In this document: positions 9,794-17,696 of the stretch, piece after piece
How positions within the stretch are numbered: the first letter of the stretch is position 1
Layout: each line of letters starts with the position of its first letter
From: Cryobacterium psychrotolerans
GTDB lineage: Bacteria; Actinomycetota; Actinomycetes; Actinomycetales; Microbacteriaceae
Length of the DNA: 64,000 nt
NCBI RefSeq assembly: GCF_900101115.1
Contig: NZ_FNFU01000005.1
Location: 124,001 to 188,000, forward strand
Direction: 5' to 3'
The notes under the pieces: model-generated
Told to the model about the DNA's origin: nothing
Database searches by the model: none
The model's input: the letters and a program-made list of their open reading frames with translations, nothing else
Translations under genes and position numbers: made by a program

Positions 9794-10962
9794 AGCACTC
9801 GCTCCAACCGATCCTCCAGCGGTGGTCGAATGGCGTGGACGGCGTCAACGTCGACCGGGTCGTAGACACGCTCGGTGACGCTCAGCTCACGGACGTCACG
9901 AAGACTGAGCCGCTGCATGGTGGTGCCCGTCAGACGAAGCGCACGCATCCCTCGGCCCGTCCGGCTATTCAGGTAGCGAGCAAGACCTGGGGCGAGTCGT
10001 CTTTCAAAGAGAGACAAGGCGTAGACACTGGAATCGACAACGAATCCTGGCGGCGCGACGACCGCGTGTGCCGAGCTCCCGTAGGCGGCCATCACGACGT
10101 CCGACTCCTCTGTAAGGAGCGCAGCACGGCTACTTTCGGGCGGACACCAGCGGCGAATCTTGCCGCTCCGAAGCCACCCAGCATCTGCGACCGGAAGATC
10201 GCCTGGGCTTGGCTCCGAACTCAAGGCATGAGCGGTGTCGGATCGTCCGCGCCGGTATTCCGCGACTAGGTCGGCGAGGGGGAACCCGTTGTCGAGGAGC
10301 ACTGGACGCGAGGTTGCTAAGGCGAAACGCCATTCGGAGTTACGAAGATCAGTGACCCGCCACCACGATGTCGGCGACTCTTCTTCATCACCGATGATCT
10401 GCGCGATGATGTCTTGGAGTACTTGCTCAATTACTCGCTTCTTCTCGGGCGGGGCCCATGGGATCTGGAGCTCGAGAAGCGACACCCGCTTACCACGGAG
10501 CCCGGCTTGCGCGGTGGTTCCCATTGCCCGTAGCCGTTTGCCGTCTGGGGAGTTGAGAACACCCCACACCCAGGCCATGTCGGCGCCCAAGCGTAGTGCG
10601 GTGAACGAGCCCGAAACGAGCGAACCCTGCATGGCCTCGGTGACGAAGACAACTGGCAGGGACGGCGATGGCGGGACGAGCAAGTCCCCCGATCGGAGGC
10701 CGTGCTCGGCGAGCCCAACCTGAAAAACATTGCCAAGGTACCTGTCCGTACGACGCCGCACGCCACCCGTTCGCGGGTCCAACCCTCCGGGGATTACGAC
10801 GAGTGCACCTTCGGTCGGCGTCGTCTTCGGGTAGATCACCGACGCCACCTCGCCAAGCGACACCAACGGATAGTCAACGGGCCACACGAATGCCTCGGCC
10901 GTCAGCCGGGAGATTGCCCAGTCGGGCTCGCCTTGAAGATCAACGATGGTCGGGCTGAACAC
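9784..10962 (-). CDS. HsdS-like specificity protein of a BcgI-like operon
   Basis: Predicted DNA-recognition subunit of 392 residues with two target-recognition-like halves. Each half ends in a type I/IIB TRD pattern: GVLNSPDGKRLRAM with a following LLELQIPWAPP, and YLNSRTGRGMRALRLTGTT with LSLRDVRELSV. A helical linker (EKKRVIEQVLQDIIAQIIG) joins them. The GTG start lies 2 bp after the stop of the nuclease-methyltransferase gene, and the end overlaps the HEPN-like gene. The nearest architecture is the B subunit of BcgI-type enzymes. It is not a duplicate of the nearby hsdS. Confidence 0.7.
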   Translation of the reverse strand: MFSPTIVDLQGEPDWAISRLTAEAFVWPVDYPLVSLGEVASVIYPKTTPTEGALVVIPGGLDPRTGGVRRRTDRYLGNVFQVGLAEHGLRSGDLLVPPSPSLPVVFVTEAMQGSLVSGSFTALRLGADMAWVWGVLNSPDGKRLRAMGTTAQAGLRGKRVSLLELQIPWAPPEKKRVIEQVLQDIIAQIIGDEEESPTSWWRVTDLRNSEWRFALATSRPVLLDNGFPLADLVAEYRRGRSDTAHALSSEPSPGDLPVADAGWLRSGKIRRWCPPESSRAALLTEESDVVMAAYGSSAHAVVAPPGFVVDSSVYALSLFERRLAPGLARYLNSRTGRGMRALRLTGTTMQRLSLRDVRELSVTERVYDPVDVDAVHAIRPPLEDRLERVLWT

Positions 10963-10964
10963 CG

Positions 10965-12233
10965 TCAGCTCCCTGCCGAGGGCGCTTCAATGTGCGCCAA
11001 GGCTGCTTCCAGGGCGGCGCCGCCAGGAGCGAGCTGGGCTTCCCAGTCTGCTGCTAGTTGGGCGACAAACGTGCCGCTCGCCGGAGCATGATCGATGACC
11101 ATGAGTACGGTAGAGATGCTTGTGTATGGCTGCAGGGCGCCCTCTAGTCCAATGAGTGCAGCGACCCGATAGTTCTCCGCGAGGAAGCGCCGGTAGGCCT
11201 CTCCCCTGGCACGGAAGGTGAAGCTACTCGGTACGAGCACGACCGCCCGGCCGCCCGGGTTGAGGCCGCGAAGAATGGCGTCGACAATGGCGACGTCGCC
11301 ATCTCTCGCGCGCTCTCCATTCAGGAGCTCGGCTGGGCCTCCTTCGGACTGGAGTCGCATCCCCAAGGGCGGCAGGCTCACGATTACGTCCGCCGCCGCC
11401 GGCGCTAACAGATTTCCGCCCATTTCGAATCTAACGGGCACGGGACTCGAGAGGGCGATAGCCTCAGCAGCCTTGAGCAAGCTCGGGACACACTCTCGGC
11501 CGCGAAGCATGACGTGAGCGCCTTGCTGCACGGCCTCCTCGGCGACCGCCCAGAGAAGCGTGCCGAGGCCGGCAAACGGATCCACGACGGTGCCCGCAAG
11601 CTTCTGCCGAGCGAAGGCGGCCATTGCACTTACGAGCACAGGGTTGGGCGTGTAGATCGGTTCCCAGCGGCTCCGTTCAATCGCTGCGGCGACAAGGCGG
11701 CGCCCGGCGTGGAACATTGCCTGAGGCGCGACTTGGGCGTACTCACCCGGCGCGAGCTCGACACCGTGCTCGGTCGCCGAACGGACTAGTTCGGCCGCCT
11801 TGTCGATGATGGAACCGTCGGAACCCCGGCGAGGGTCCACCCCGTTCCACAGCGCGGACGTGAGTACGGACGTCACGAGTCCGGCATCCGCCAACAGACC
11901 TGCGGCACCGAAGCGCGGAGATTGTGGCGCATCAACGCGCATTACCGAACGAAACCCGTCGTCCGCACGGAACCATTCATCGTCGATGACCACGTAGTGA
12001 TCGACCGTCCCGAGGAGGTCACGATATCGAGCCAGTTGAGGGAGGGCGAGCTGGGGCGGCTTGTTTGAACCCTGCTTGACCTCGACAATCACCCAAGGGA
12101 CGAGCTCACCATCCGCGTTCGCAGCCCAGCCCAGAAGGTCGGGGCGGTGGTTGCGTAGCTCAGGGAGCCACGGCTCCACCTGGACAAACGCGTATCCCGC
12201 ATCCTCGAGCATTCGCTGTGCTTGCATTTCCAT
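10965..12233 (-). CDS. Nuclease-N6-methyltransferase fusion with degenerate catalytic motif
   Basis: Fusion of 422 residues. The N-terminus has a PD-(D/E)xK-type nuclease core: Asp32 in NHRPDLLGW, then Glu51 and Lys53 in VIVEVKQG. The rest is an N6-adenine methyltransferase fold with YTPNPVLVSAM, SAM-binding DPFAGLG (218-224) and a motif IV region reading VSLPPLG (about 285-291) in place of the usual NPPF/Y. The missing Asn makes methylation doubtful. GGAGGTG precedes the ATG at 12233, which is preferred over an upstream TTG. The organisation (nuclease and methylase in one chain, then a separate specificity chain) matches BcgI-type type IIB enzymes, but this chain is shorter. Confidence 0.7.
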   Translation of the reverse strand: MEMQAQRMLEDAGYAFVQVEPWLPELRNHRPDLLGWAANADGELVPWVIVEVKQGSNKPPQLALPQLARYRDLLGTVDHYVVIDDEWFRADDGFRSVMRVDAPQSPRFGAAGLLADAGLVTSVLTSALWNGVDPRRGSDGSIIDKAAELVRSATEHGVELAPGEYAQVAPQAMFHAGRRLVAAAIERSRWEPIYTPNPVLVSAMAAFARQKLAGTVVDPFAGLGTLLWAVAEEAVQQGAHVMLRGRECVPSLLKAAEAIALSSPVPVRFEMGGNLLAPAAADVIVSLPPLGMRLQSEGGPAELLNGERARDGDVAIVDAILRGLNPGGRAVVLVPSSFTFRARGEAYRRFLAENYRVAALIGLEGALQPYTSISTVLMVIDHAPASGTFVAQLAADWEAQLAPGGAALEAALAHIEAPSAGS

Positions 12234-12540
12234 CTGATTCACCTCCACGGTTCTGGGCAACTGAGCAACCTATCATGCTTCAGTCGCTTTGAGGAACATT
12301 GCCACCGAAGGCACCTCCTGGGGGCCGCCGCTTCGGCATCAGTGTTGCGCCCGACACGCCCCTTGAGACTCGCGCCTGCAAGACGGTTGCCGATCGAGAC
12401 GCTGCGGCAGCGTTACGTGTCCGCGGCTGGCAGGCGTCCAGCAGGGTGTACCCGGGCGTACATAGAGACAGACAGCTCAAACCTTGTCCATCAGGGTGCC
12501 GCCGCGATAGAATTAGACACAGTTGACGGAAGGTCTAGGC
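12234..12540. other. Divergent intergenic region
   Basis: The region separates the leftward BcgI-like operon from the rightward recombinase gene. Apart from the ribosome-binding site of the leftward gene and the predicted recombinase promoter at 12484-12513, I see no gene. A recombination (res) site could lie here, but no clear paired subsites were found. Confidence 0.5.
12484..12513 (+). promoter_or_regulatory. Predicted promoter of the serine recombinase
   Basis: TTGTCC (12484-12489) and TAGAAT (12508-12513) are separated by 18 bp, about 27 bp upstream of the recombinase ATG. The prediction rests on consensus similarity only. Confidence 0.4.
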
Positions 12541-13122
12541 ATGAGCGAACACAAGGGTCAGGTTGTCGGCTACGTGCGGGTCAGTGCCGCCGACCAGAAC
12601 GAAGCGCGGCAGCTCAAAGCGCTCGGCGCCGTCGATCGACTCTTCTCGGAGAAGGTCTCGGGCAAGAGCGCCGACGACCGCGCTCAGCTCCAGGAGATGC
12701 TCGCCTACGTCCGCGAGGGCGACAAGGTGCTCGTGCAGTCCCCCGACCGGCTCGCCCGCTCGACGACAGATCTGCTCGCCTTGGTCGAGAAGCTCAAGTC
12801 GAAGGGCGTCGCCCTGGAGTTCGTCGACAACCCGGCGCTGAACACCGACACCCCCCAGGGCGAGTTCATGTTAACAGTGCTCGCCGCGATCGCGCAGCTC
12901 GAACGCAAGACGATCCGCGAGCGCCAAGCAGAGGGAATCGCCATCGCGAAGCGGAAGGGTGTCTACGACCGGGCACCGAAGCTCACTGCGGAGCAGATCG
13001 AGGAGGCACGCCAGCGAGTCTCTGCCGACGTGCCTAAGACGAAGGTGGCCCGAGACCTCGGGGTGTCGCGGCAAACGCTCTATGCGGCGCTGACTGGCTC
13101 TGGGAAATACGCCGGTGTTTGA
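12541..13122 (+). CDS. Small serine recombinase (resolvase/invertase family)
   Basis: Site-specific recombinase of 193 residues. The N-terminal catalytic domain has the nucleophile Ser in GYVRVSAADQ and the conserved Arg-rich segment SPDRLARSTTDLL. The long E-helix (EFMLTVLAAIAQLERKTIRERQ) follows, then a C-terminal helix-turn-helix (TKVARDLGVSRQTLYAAL). The ATG at 12541 has GGAAGG about 8 bp upstream and is preferred over a TTG at 12523. Such proteins resolve transposon cointegrates or invert DNA. No transposase or terminal repeats for it are visible nearby, so it is probably a relic of the element that brought in the island. Confidence 0.9.
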   Translation: MSEHKGQVVGYVRVSAADQNEARQLKALGAVDRLFSEKVSGKSADDRAQLQEMLAYVREGDKVLVQSPDRLARSTTDLLALVEKLKSKGVALEFVDNPALNTDTPQGEFMLTVLAAIAQLERKTIRERQAEGIAIAKRKGVYDRAPKLTAEQIEEARQRVSADVPKTKVARDLGVSRQTLYAALTGSGKYAGV

Positions 13123-13272
13123 GCCCGCCGACGCGCAGTACAGAACTTGTCCTGCTTGCGGCGCCGATTGCCCTCCGAGTCGCTCGAGTCGGAGCAGGGC
13201 AGCAGGATTGCGTTCGCTTGCCCCGAACACGGAGCGCACACCATCGTGAACCCGTTCGAGGATGACCGATAG
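13115..13272 (+). pseudogene. Small zinc-ribbon ORF with apparent frameshift
   Basis: A GTG overlapping the recombinase stop opens a frame reading FEPADAQYRTCPACGAD. A second frame then gives LPSESLESEQGSRIAFACPEHG and ends at the TAG at 13270-13272. Joined by a single frameshift at about 13160, the two make a short CxxC...CxxH zinc-ribbon protein of about 50 residues. The pieces look coding, but the break means it is either a pseudogene or a sequencing error. No function can be assigned. Confidence 0.35.
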
Positions 13273-13519
13273 TGCTGCGCACTGTGACCAGAACAGAATG
13301 CACGGCAAGTCGAGGGGTCCAGTCGCGCGTGATCCTCGCTGGGCCGTTCGGGCCATATCCAGGATCGGCCGACAACCTCGACGCCGCCCTCACACGAGAC
13401 CCGGGGCTGTTCACCGCGAGGTAGCGACTGTGCTGGACAGCGACGCCGAAGTGTTCTAGTCTTGATCCATCACGACTGGTCGTCATTCCCGATAAGGGGA
13501 GGCGGCCAGTTCTCTTTGT
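13123..13519. other. Intergenic region before the Abi gene
   Basis: The first 150 bases hold the broken zinc-ribbon frame. In the remaining stretch (13273-13519) I see no gene, no RNA and no convincing promoter for the downstream Abi gene. Confidence 0.4.
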
Positions 13520-14989
13520 ATGCTGATGTATATGGCGAGCACCTACGATAAGCCGTTCCTCACGTTGGAGGAGCAACTGGATCGCTTGCTGGAGCGCGGC
13601 ATGAGTGTGTCCGACAACGAGGCAGGCATTCGGAAGCTTCAGGCCATTGGCTACTACCGGCTCTCCGGGTACTGGTACCCATTCAGGTTGATGCCCGAAG
13701 CTCATGAGGGTCCAAGGCCCTCTGCGTTTGCACCTGGAACTACGCTCGATGACGTTCTTGAGATCTACCACTTTGACGAGCGGCTACGCGTCGAGATGCT
13801 CCAGGCGATTGCGCGTATCGAGGTGTCCCTGCGGTTTTGGGTGGGTCACAGGCTCGGAAAGCGTGGCCCCTTTGCGCATACCGAGGCGAGTGAACTCGAC
13901 CCGATTTGGCGTGAAGAGAAAAGTCGCAACTGCACGAACCCCAACTGTTCGGAATCGTGCTCTTGGCGCACCAGCGATCACGACGGATGGGTGGCAAAGC
14001 AACTACGAGTTGAGTCAATTTCGAATGAGGCATTCGTTGCCCACATCTACTCCAATTATGGCCAACCTCTTCCTGTGTGGGCTGCGACTGAGACGATGAC
14101 GTTTGAAACGCTGAACCGCCTCTTCGGCGGCATGGTCCCACAGGATCGCGAGCAGATCTCCGTGGAGTTTGACCTGTTTAGGGACGATGGGAACGGGGAT
14201 TCGGCAAGCTTCTCCAACTGGATCGAGCATTTGCGGCAAACGCGAAATTACTGTGCGCACCACGCAAGATTGTGGAACCGGAACCACACCGCGCCACTAG
14301 CGGTGCCTGACTCCGTGGAGGAATTGAAGCATCTTCTGGCCTCCGAGCCAAAGCCAACGGAGGCTCTTCCGGTTTCGAGAGCTGCAAGTCGCCTTTATGG
14401 AACGCTAACTCTGATCGCGTACCTCTCGGCACGTATTGATTTCTCAAATGAGTTACGGGACAGGCTACTGAAGCTTGTTCTAGAGTTCGCTGCCGGTAGA
14501 CCAGAGCGTCTTCGCATGATGGGTTTCCCTCAAGGATGGGAAAATCAACAGATATGGGCGGAGGAGTATGCACGAGATTCTGATCGGGGCCATCAGGCCC
14601 GGCTACTTCGCAACGTCGAGCTTCTCTACACCGGTGATGCTTCAGCGCGACTTTTCGATAAGCCAACCGGAGGCGAACGACGGTCTCAACTGAACTTCTA
14701 CCGGAAGAATGGTGCGGCGCTGTCTGTCCCAGGCACAGCGGCGCACCGATATCCTTCTTTTCAGTTCAACGAGGAAACTGGTGACCTACATGAAATTGTC
14801 GTTCTCGCAAACCGTAGGCTTCTGACTGGCGGTGACGCCACTGAAGAAAACAGATGGATTGCTCTCAGCTGGTGGATCTCGCCCATCCAGATTCAGGACG
14901 AAACGACTAGCCCCCATGGAGCGCTGCAAGCCGGGATTCTGACGAGACAAATTCTAGACACGCTCCTCACGCCTCGAGCTGACGAATAG
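13520..14989 (+). CDS. Abi_2-family abortive-infection protein with extra C-terminal domain
   Basis: Phage-exclusion type protein of the AbiD/AbiF (Abi_2) family, in which the HEPN fold is thought to act as a ribonuclease. Family marks are IRKLQAIGYYRLSGYWYPFR (37-56), LRVEMLQAIARIEVSLR (89-105) and the HEPN motif Arg242-N-Y-C-A-His247. A small cysteine cluster (CTNPNCSESC, about 138-147) is inserted. At 489 residues it is longer than typical Abi_2 proteins. The last 120 or so residues (HRYPSFQFNEETGDL, WIALSWWISP) resemble the toxin-binding domain of Xre/MbcA/ParS antitoxins. The start is uncertain (ATG at 13520, 13526 or 13532); no clear ribosome-binding site was seen. Confidence 0.82.
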   Translation: MLMYMASTYDKPFLTLEEQLDRLLERGMSVSDNEAGIRKLQAIGYYRLSGYWYPFRLMPEAHEGPRPSAFAPGTTLDDVLEIYHFDERLRVEMLQAIARIEVSLRFWVGHRLGKRGPFAHTEASELDPIWREEKSRNCTNPNCSESCSWRTSDHDGWVAKQLRVESISNEAFVAHIYSNYGQPLPVWAATETMTFETLNRLFGGMVPQDREQISVEFDLFRDDGNGDSASFSNWIEHLRQTRNYCAHHARLWNRNHTAPLAVPDSVEELKHLLASEPKPTEALPVSRAASRLYGTLTLIAYLSARIDFSNELRDRLLKLVLEFAAGRPERLRMMGFPQGWENQQIWAEEYARDSDRGHQARLLRNVELLYTGDASARLFDKPTGGERRSQLNFYRKNGAALSVPGTAAHRYPSFQFNEETGDLHEIVVLANRRLLTGGDATEENRWIALSWWISPIQIQDETTSPHGALQAGILTRQILDTLLTPRADE

Positions 14990-15081
14990 TTCTCGATGGT
15001 GCTCGCCAAACCCCGCATCCATTCCGCAAATTTGGCGACAGCCTACGAGAGCAGATAACACCTGCGCGCTGCAGTCCCGCG

Positions 15082-15230
15082 CTACCCCTTCGCGGCCGCA
15101 GGATCGTCGCGGTTCAGCGTGCGGAGATTGTTGACCATTCGGGACACGGGATACGCCGTCACCGTTTTGGCGACAGCGACGGAGCTGCGGTCAAGCATCG
15201 ACTGGGCTTCCTCCTTGTCGATGATTAGTG
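15082..15230 (-). pseudogene. C-terminal fragment of an unrecognised gene
   Basis: A minus-strand frame with GC-rich third positions encodes LIIDKEEAQSMLDRSSVAV and AYPVSRMVNNLRTLNRDD, ending at a TAG at 15082-15084. Upstream of about 15230 the same frame is only the antisense of a methyltransferase fragment, so this looks like the tail of a gene truncated at a recombination junction. The family is not recognised. Confidence 0.35.
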
Positions 15231-15426
15231 TTTGCCGAGTTCGCACGCGTGCTTGCCCCGAGGCGGACACCTGCTGCTTGCCTTCCAGGCCGGTGACGAG
15301 CCTCGGCACATGACCCACGCCTACGGCCACGACATCGCTCTCGACGCTTTCCGGTTGCCGCCCGATGGCATAGTCGTCATGTTGAACAACGCCGGACTGG
15401 CCCTGCAGAACCAGCTCCTCTGTCGA

Positions 15427-15471
15427 CGCTCGTTGAAAAGTAGGCCGTTGGCGCTCTTCGAAAAGTAGGCC
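15427..15471. repeat. Left multiple terminal repeats of the IS21 element
   Basis: Two 20-bp copies, CGCTCGTTGAAAAGTAGGCC (15427-15446) and CGCTCTTCGAAAAGTAGGCC (15452-15471), are IstA binding sites by analogy with other IS21 elements. Confidence 0.85.
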
Positions 15472-15483
15472 ACCGTGGTTCAT

Positions 15484-16266
15484 TTATTCTGCGGTGTTCT
15501 CGGGTCTGGCGGAAGGCAAAGTGGTGATTCCGCTGTCCTTGAGTCGGTAGCTGGCGCCCTTGAGCGAGATGACGTCAGCGTGGTGAACGATGCGGTCGAT
15601 CATGGCCGCGGCCACGACCTGGTCGCCGAAGACGTCTCCCCAGCGGGCGAACGGCAGGTTGCTGGTCAGGATTAGCGAGGCGTGTTCGTAGCGGGATGAG
15701 ACGAGTTGGAAGAACAGGTTCGCGGCGTCTTGCTCGAACGGGATGTAGCCGACCTCGTCGACGATGATCAGCCCGTAACGGCGCAGGCGCACGATCTCTT
15801 CTGCCAGCCGGCCGCGGTGGTGGGCGTCCTGGAGCCGGGCGACCCATTCGACTGCGGTGCCGAACAGGACCCGGTGGCCGGCGTGGGCGGCTTTGATGCC
15901 CAGGCCGATCGCGAGGTGTGTTTTCCCGGTTCCGGGAGGTCCGAGCAGGACGATGTTGCGGGCCTGCTCGAGGAAGAGGCCGCCGCCGAGGTGGATGATC
16001 TGGTCCCGTTTCAACGCGGGTTGGTGGTCGAAAATGAAGTCATCGAGGGTTTTGCGGGAGGGGAACCCGGCGGCGCGGATGCGCAGCTGGGCACCGGAAG
16101 CATCGCGGGCGGCGACTTCGCGGTCGAGGACCGCGGCGAGGTATTCCTCGTGGGACCAGCCCGCGTCTCGGGCTTGGTCCGCGAGGCGGGAAGCGGCGTC
16201 GCGGATGCGGGGTGCTTTCAGGGCGCGGGAGAGGAACTCGATCTGCTTGATCGTGTCGGCGCTCAT
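15484..16266 (-). CDS. istB: IS21 helper ATPase IstB
   Basis: AAA+ ATPase that assists IstA in target selection and integration. The 260-residue protein has an N-terminal helical region, Walker A GPPGTGKTHLAIGLG, Walker B LIIVDEVGYIPF and the IstB hallmark NLFFQLVSSRYEHASLILTSN. Its ATG shares one base with the istA stop (TGATG), so the two are translationally coupled. Length and motifs are normal and the gene appears intact. Confidence 0.95.
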   Translation of the reverse strand: MSADTIKQIEFLSRALKAPRIRDAASRLADQARDAGWSHEEYLAAVLDREVAARDASGAQLRIRAAGFPSRKTLDDFIFDHQPALKRDQIIHLGGGLFLEQARNIVLLGPPGTGKTHLAIGLGIKAAHAGHRVLFGTAVEWVARLQDAHHRGRLAEEIVRLRRYGLIIVDEVGYIPFEQDAANLFFQLVSSRYEHASLILTSNLPFARWGDVFGDQVVAAAMIDRIVHHADVISLKGASYRLKDSGITTLPSARPENTAE

Positions 16267-17489
16267 CAGGCGACCTCCTCGCCCTGCTCAAAGCTGACGC
16301 CGAACGCCGCGTCGTAATCGGCCAGGTCCCGTTCCAACGACTCGGCAGCTTTCTCCGGGGTCGGCGTTTGGAAGCGGACCCGCAGTGATTTCGCCGCGCT
16401 CACGTGCTCCGGGTCGGTGATCGTTACTGCCGAACCCATCGCCCGTTCGTGGACGGCGATGACCTGTCCGTTGATCCGGACGGTGACCTGGGTCAGGTTC
16501 GCGTGAACGTCGACCATCCGGCCAATCGCCGAGGGGTCGACCGAGTAGTCGTTGCCGAAGACACGAACGTAGTAGTCCCGCGGCAGCCGGATCCGGGTGG
16601 TGAACCCGACCGGTGGTGGCGGTGGGACGGCCAGCATTCCGGCCCGGTCCTCGGCGACCCGGTCGATCGGCCGGGCGCGCAGCGAGCGAACCGTCCGGCT
16701 GTTGGCCGTCGGCAGCCACTGCGCCAGTTGCTCATTGAAGTCCGCGACGGAGGTGAACGTGCGGCCGGGCAGGAACGAGGTTTCCAGGAACTGGTTGGCC
16801 CGCTCGACGATCCCTTTCGATTCCGGGTCGAAGGGTTTCAACTGCACGATCTTCGTCGCTAACGCCCCGCAGAAAGCAGGCACTCCCTCCGCCAGCTTGT
16901 TGCGCCGGCCGATGCCGGCTTCGTTGTCCCAGATCAGCCGGTGCGGGACCGCCTCGAGCTGGCCCGAGAGCAGCGACCACATGCCGGCCAGCAGATCCGG
17001 TGTGGTCCGGGACGGCAGCATCACCCCGCTGATCAACCGGGAGAACGACGCCACGATCACCAGGACCGGCGGGGAGCCGACGCGGCCATCGCCGAGGGGA
17101 ATATCCACCGGCGGGAACCACAAGTCGCATTGCGCCTGATCGCCGGCCCGGTAGGTGATCCGGTCCGCGGGGTCTTTCGGCGCGAACTCCGGCTTCAGTT
17201 GCGCGACCTTCTTCCGGAACCAGGACGACGAACCGGTCCAGCCCACGCGTTCGGCGACCACAGACGCGGGCATCGACGGTGTCGCTTTCAGCAGCCGGCG
17301 CACGTCGTCTTCGAATTCGTCGAAAACCGACGGACTCGGATCTCGGCGATACTGCGGCGGCCCTGCCGCCTGAACCGCGCGGGTCACGGTCACCCGCGAC
17401 AGCCCCAGCTGCTTCGCAATCGCCCTCACCGACATGCCCTCACTGACGTGAAGGTGCCGAATCTCTGCCCAATCCTGCACTGTGATCAC
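16266..17489 (-). CDS. istA: IS21 transposase IstA
   Basis: DDE-type transposase of 407 residues. The N-terminal helix-turn-helix (HVSEGMSVRAIAKQLGLSRV) binds the terminal repeats. The catalytic integrase core shows Asp in AGDQAQCDLWFP, Asp in LIWDNEAGIGR and Glu in KGIVERANQFLE. A beta-barrel-like C-terminus follows. Translation starts at a GTG at 17489. The gene is intact and forms an operon with istB. Confidence 0.95.
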   Translation of the reverse strand: MITVQDWAEIRHLHVSEGMSVRAIAKQLGLSRVTVTRAVQAAGPPQYRRDPSPSVFDEFEDDVRRLLKATPSMPASVVAERVGWTGSSSWFRKKVAQLKPEFAPKDPADRITYRAGDQAQCDLWFPPVDIPLGDGRVGSPPVLVIVASFSRLISGVMLPSRTTPDLLAGMWSLLSGQLEAVPHRLIWDNEAGIGRRNKLAEGVPAFCGALATKIVQLKPFDPESKGIVERANQFLETSFLPGRTFTSVADFNEQLAQWLPTANSRTVRSLRARPIDRVAEDRAGMLAVPPPPPVGFTTRIRLPRDYYVRVFGNDYSVDPSAIGRMVDVHANLTQVTVRINGQVIAVHERAMGSAVTITDPEHVSAAKSLRVRFQTPTPEKAAESLERDLADYDAAFGVSFEQGEEVA

Positions 17490-17509
17490 CCATCCAATCG
17501 TGGTGGGGT

Positions 17510-17554
17510 GGTCTACTTTTCAAAGAGCGTTACTGGTCTACTTTTCGAAGAGCG
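17510..17554. repeat. Right multiple terminal repeats of the IS21 element
   Basis: Two 20-bp copies, GGTCTACTTTTCAAAGAGCG (17510-17529) and GGTCTACTTTTCGAAGAGCG (17535-17554), are inverted relative to the left-end copies and have the same 25-bp offset. Confidence 0.85.
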
Positions 17555-17696
17555 CTGACATCCTCCGCGCGCCGGACGAATCAGAGAGGACGCCTCAGGC
17601 CTTCCTTCTCGCGCGCAAGCACTAGCTCGCCGTGGAACGACCAGCGGGCTCCTCCGCATCGTTCCTGTGCGCCCAGAGGGCGCGAGAAGACTGCAG

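Larger units (their letters stand above)
15421..17560 (-). mobile_element. Complete IS21-family insertion sequence
   Basis: The element is 2140 bp, bounded by TGTC...GACA ends and carrying istA and istB on the minus strand. A 5-bp target duplication TCCTC flanks it at 15416-15420 and 17561-17565. Each end holds two near-identical 20-bp repeats offset by 25 bp, the multiple-terminal-repeat arrangement typical of IS21 elements. Both genes are open, and the duplication is perfect, so the insertion looks recent and possibly active. Confidence 0.93.
15231..17625 (+). pseudogene. SAM-dependent methyltransferase remnant split by an IS21 element
   Basis: The 3' part of a class I methyltransferase gene. 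FAEFARVLAP (15231-15260) continues after one extra base (15261) as GGHLLLAFQAGDEPRH and runs to QNQLL at 15420, where the IS begins. Beyond the IS, after removing one copy of the 5-bp duplication, 17566-17625 continues in frame as RAPDESERTPQAFLLARKH and a TAG stop. The 5' half with the SAM-binding motif is absent. The gene is therefore broken three ways: truncation, frameshift and insertion. Confidence 0.75.

Noticed and set aside
15240-15483. Minus-strand upstream part of the 15082-15483 open frame
   Set aside because: This part is antisense to the methyltransferase fragment and the IS end; only the portion below about 15230 looks coding.
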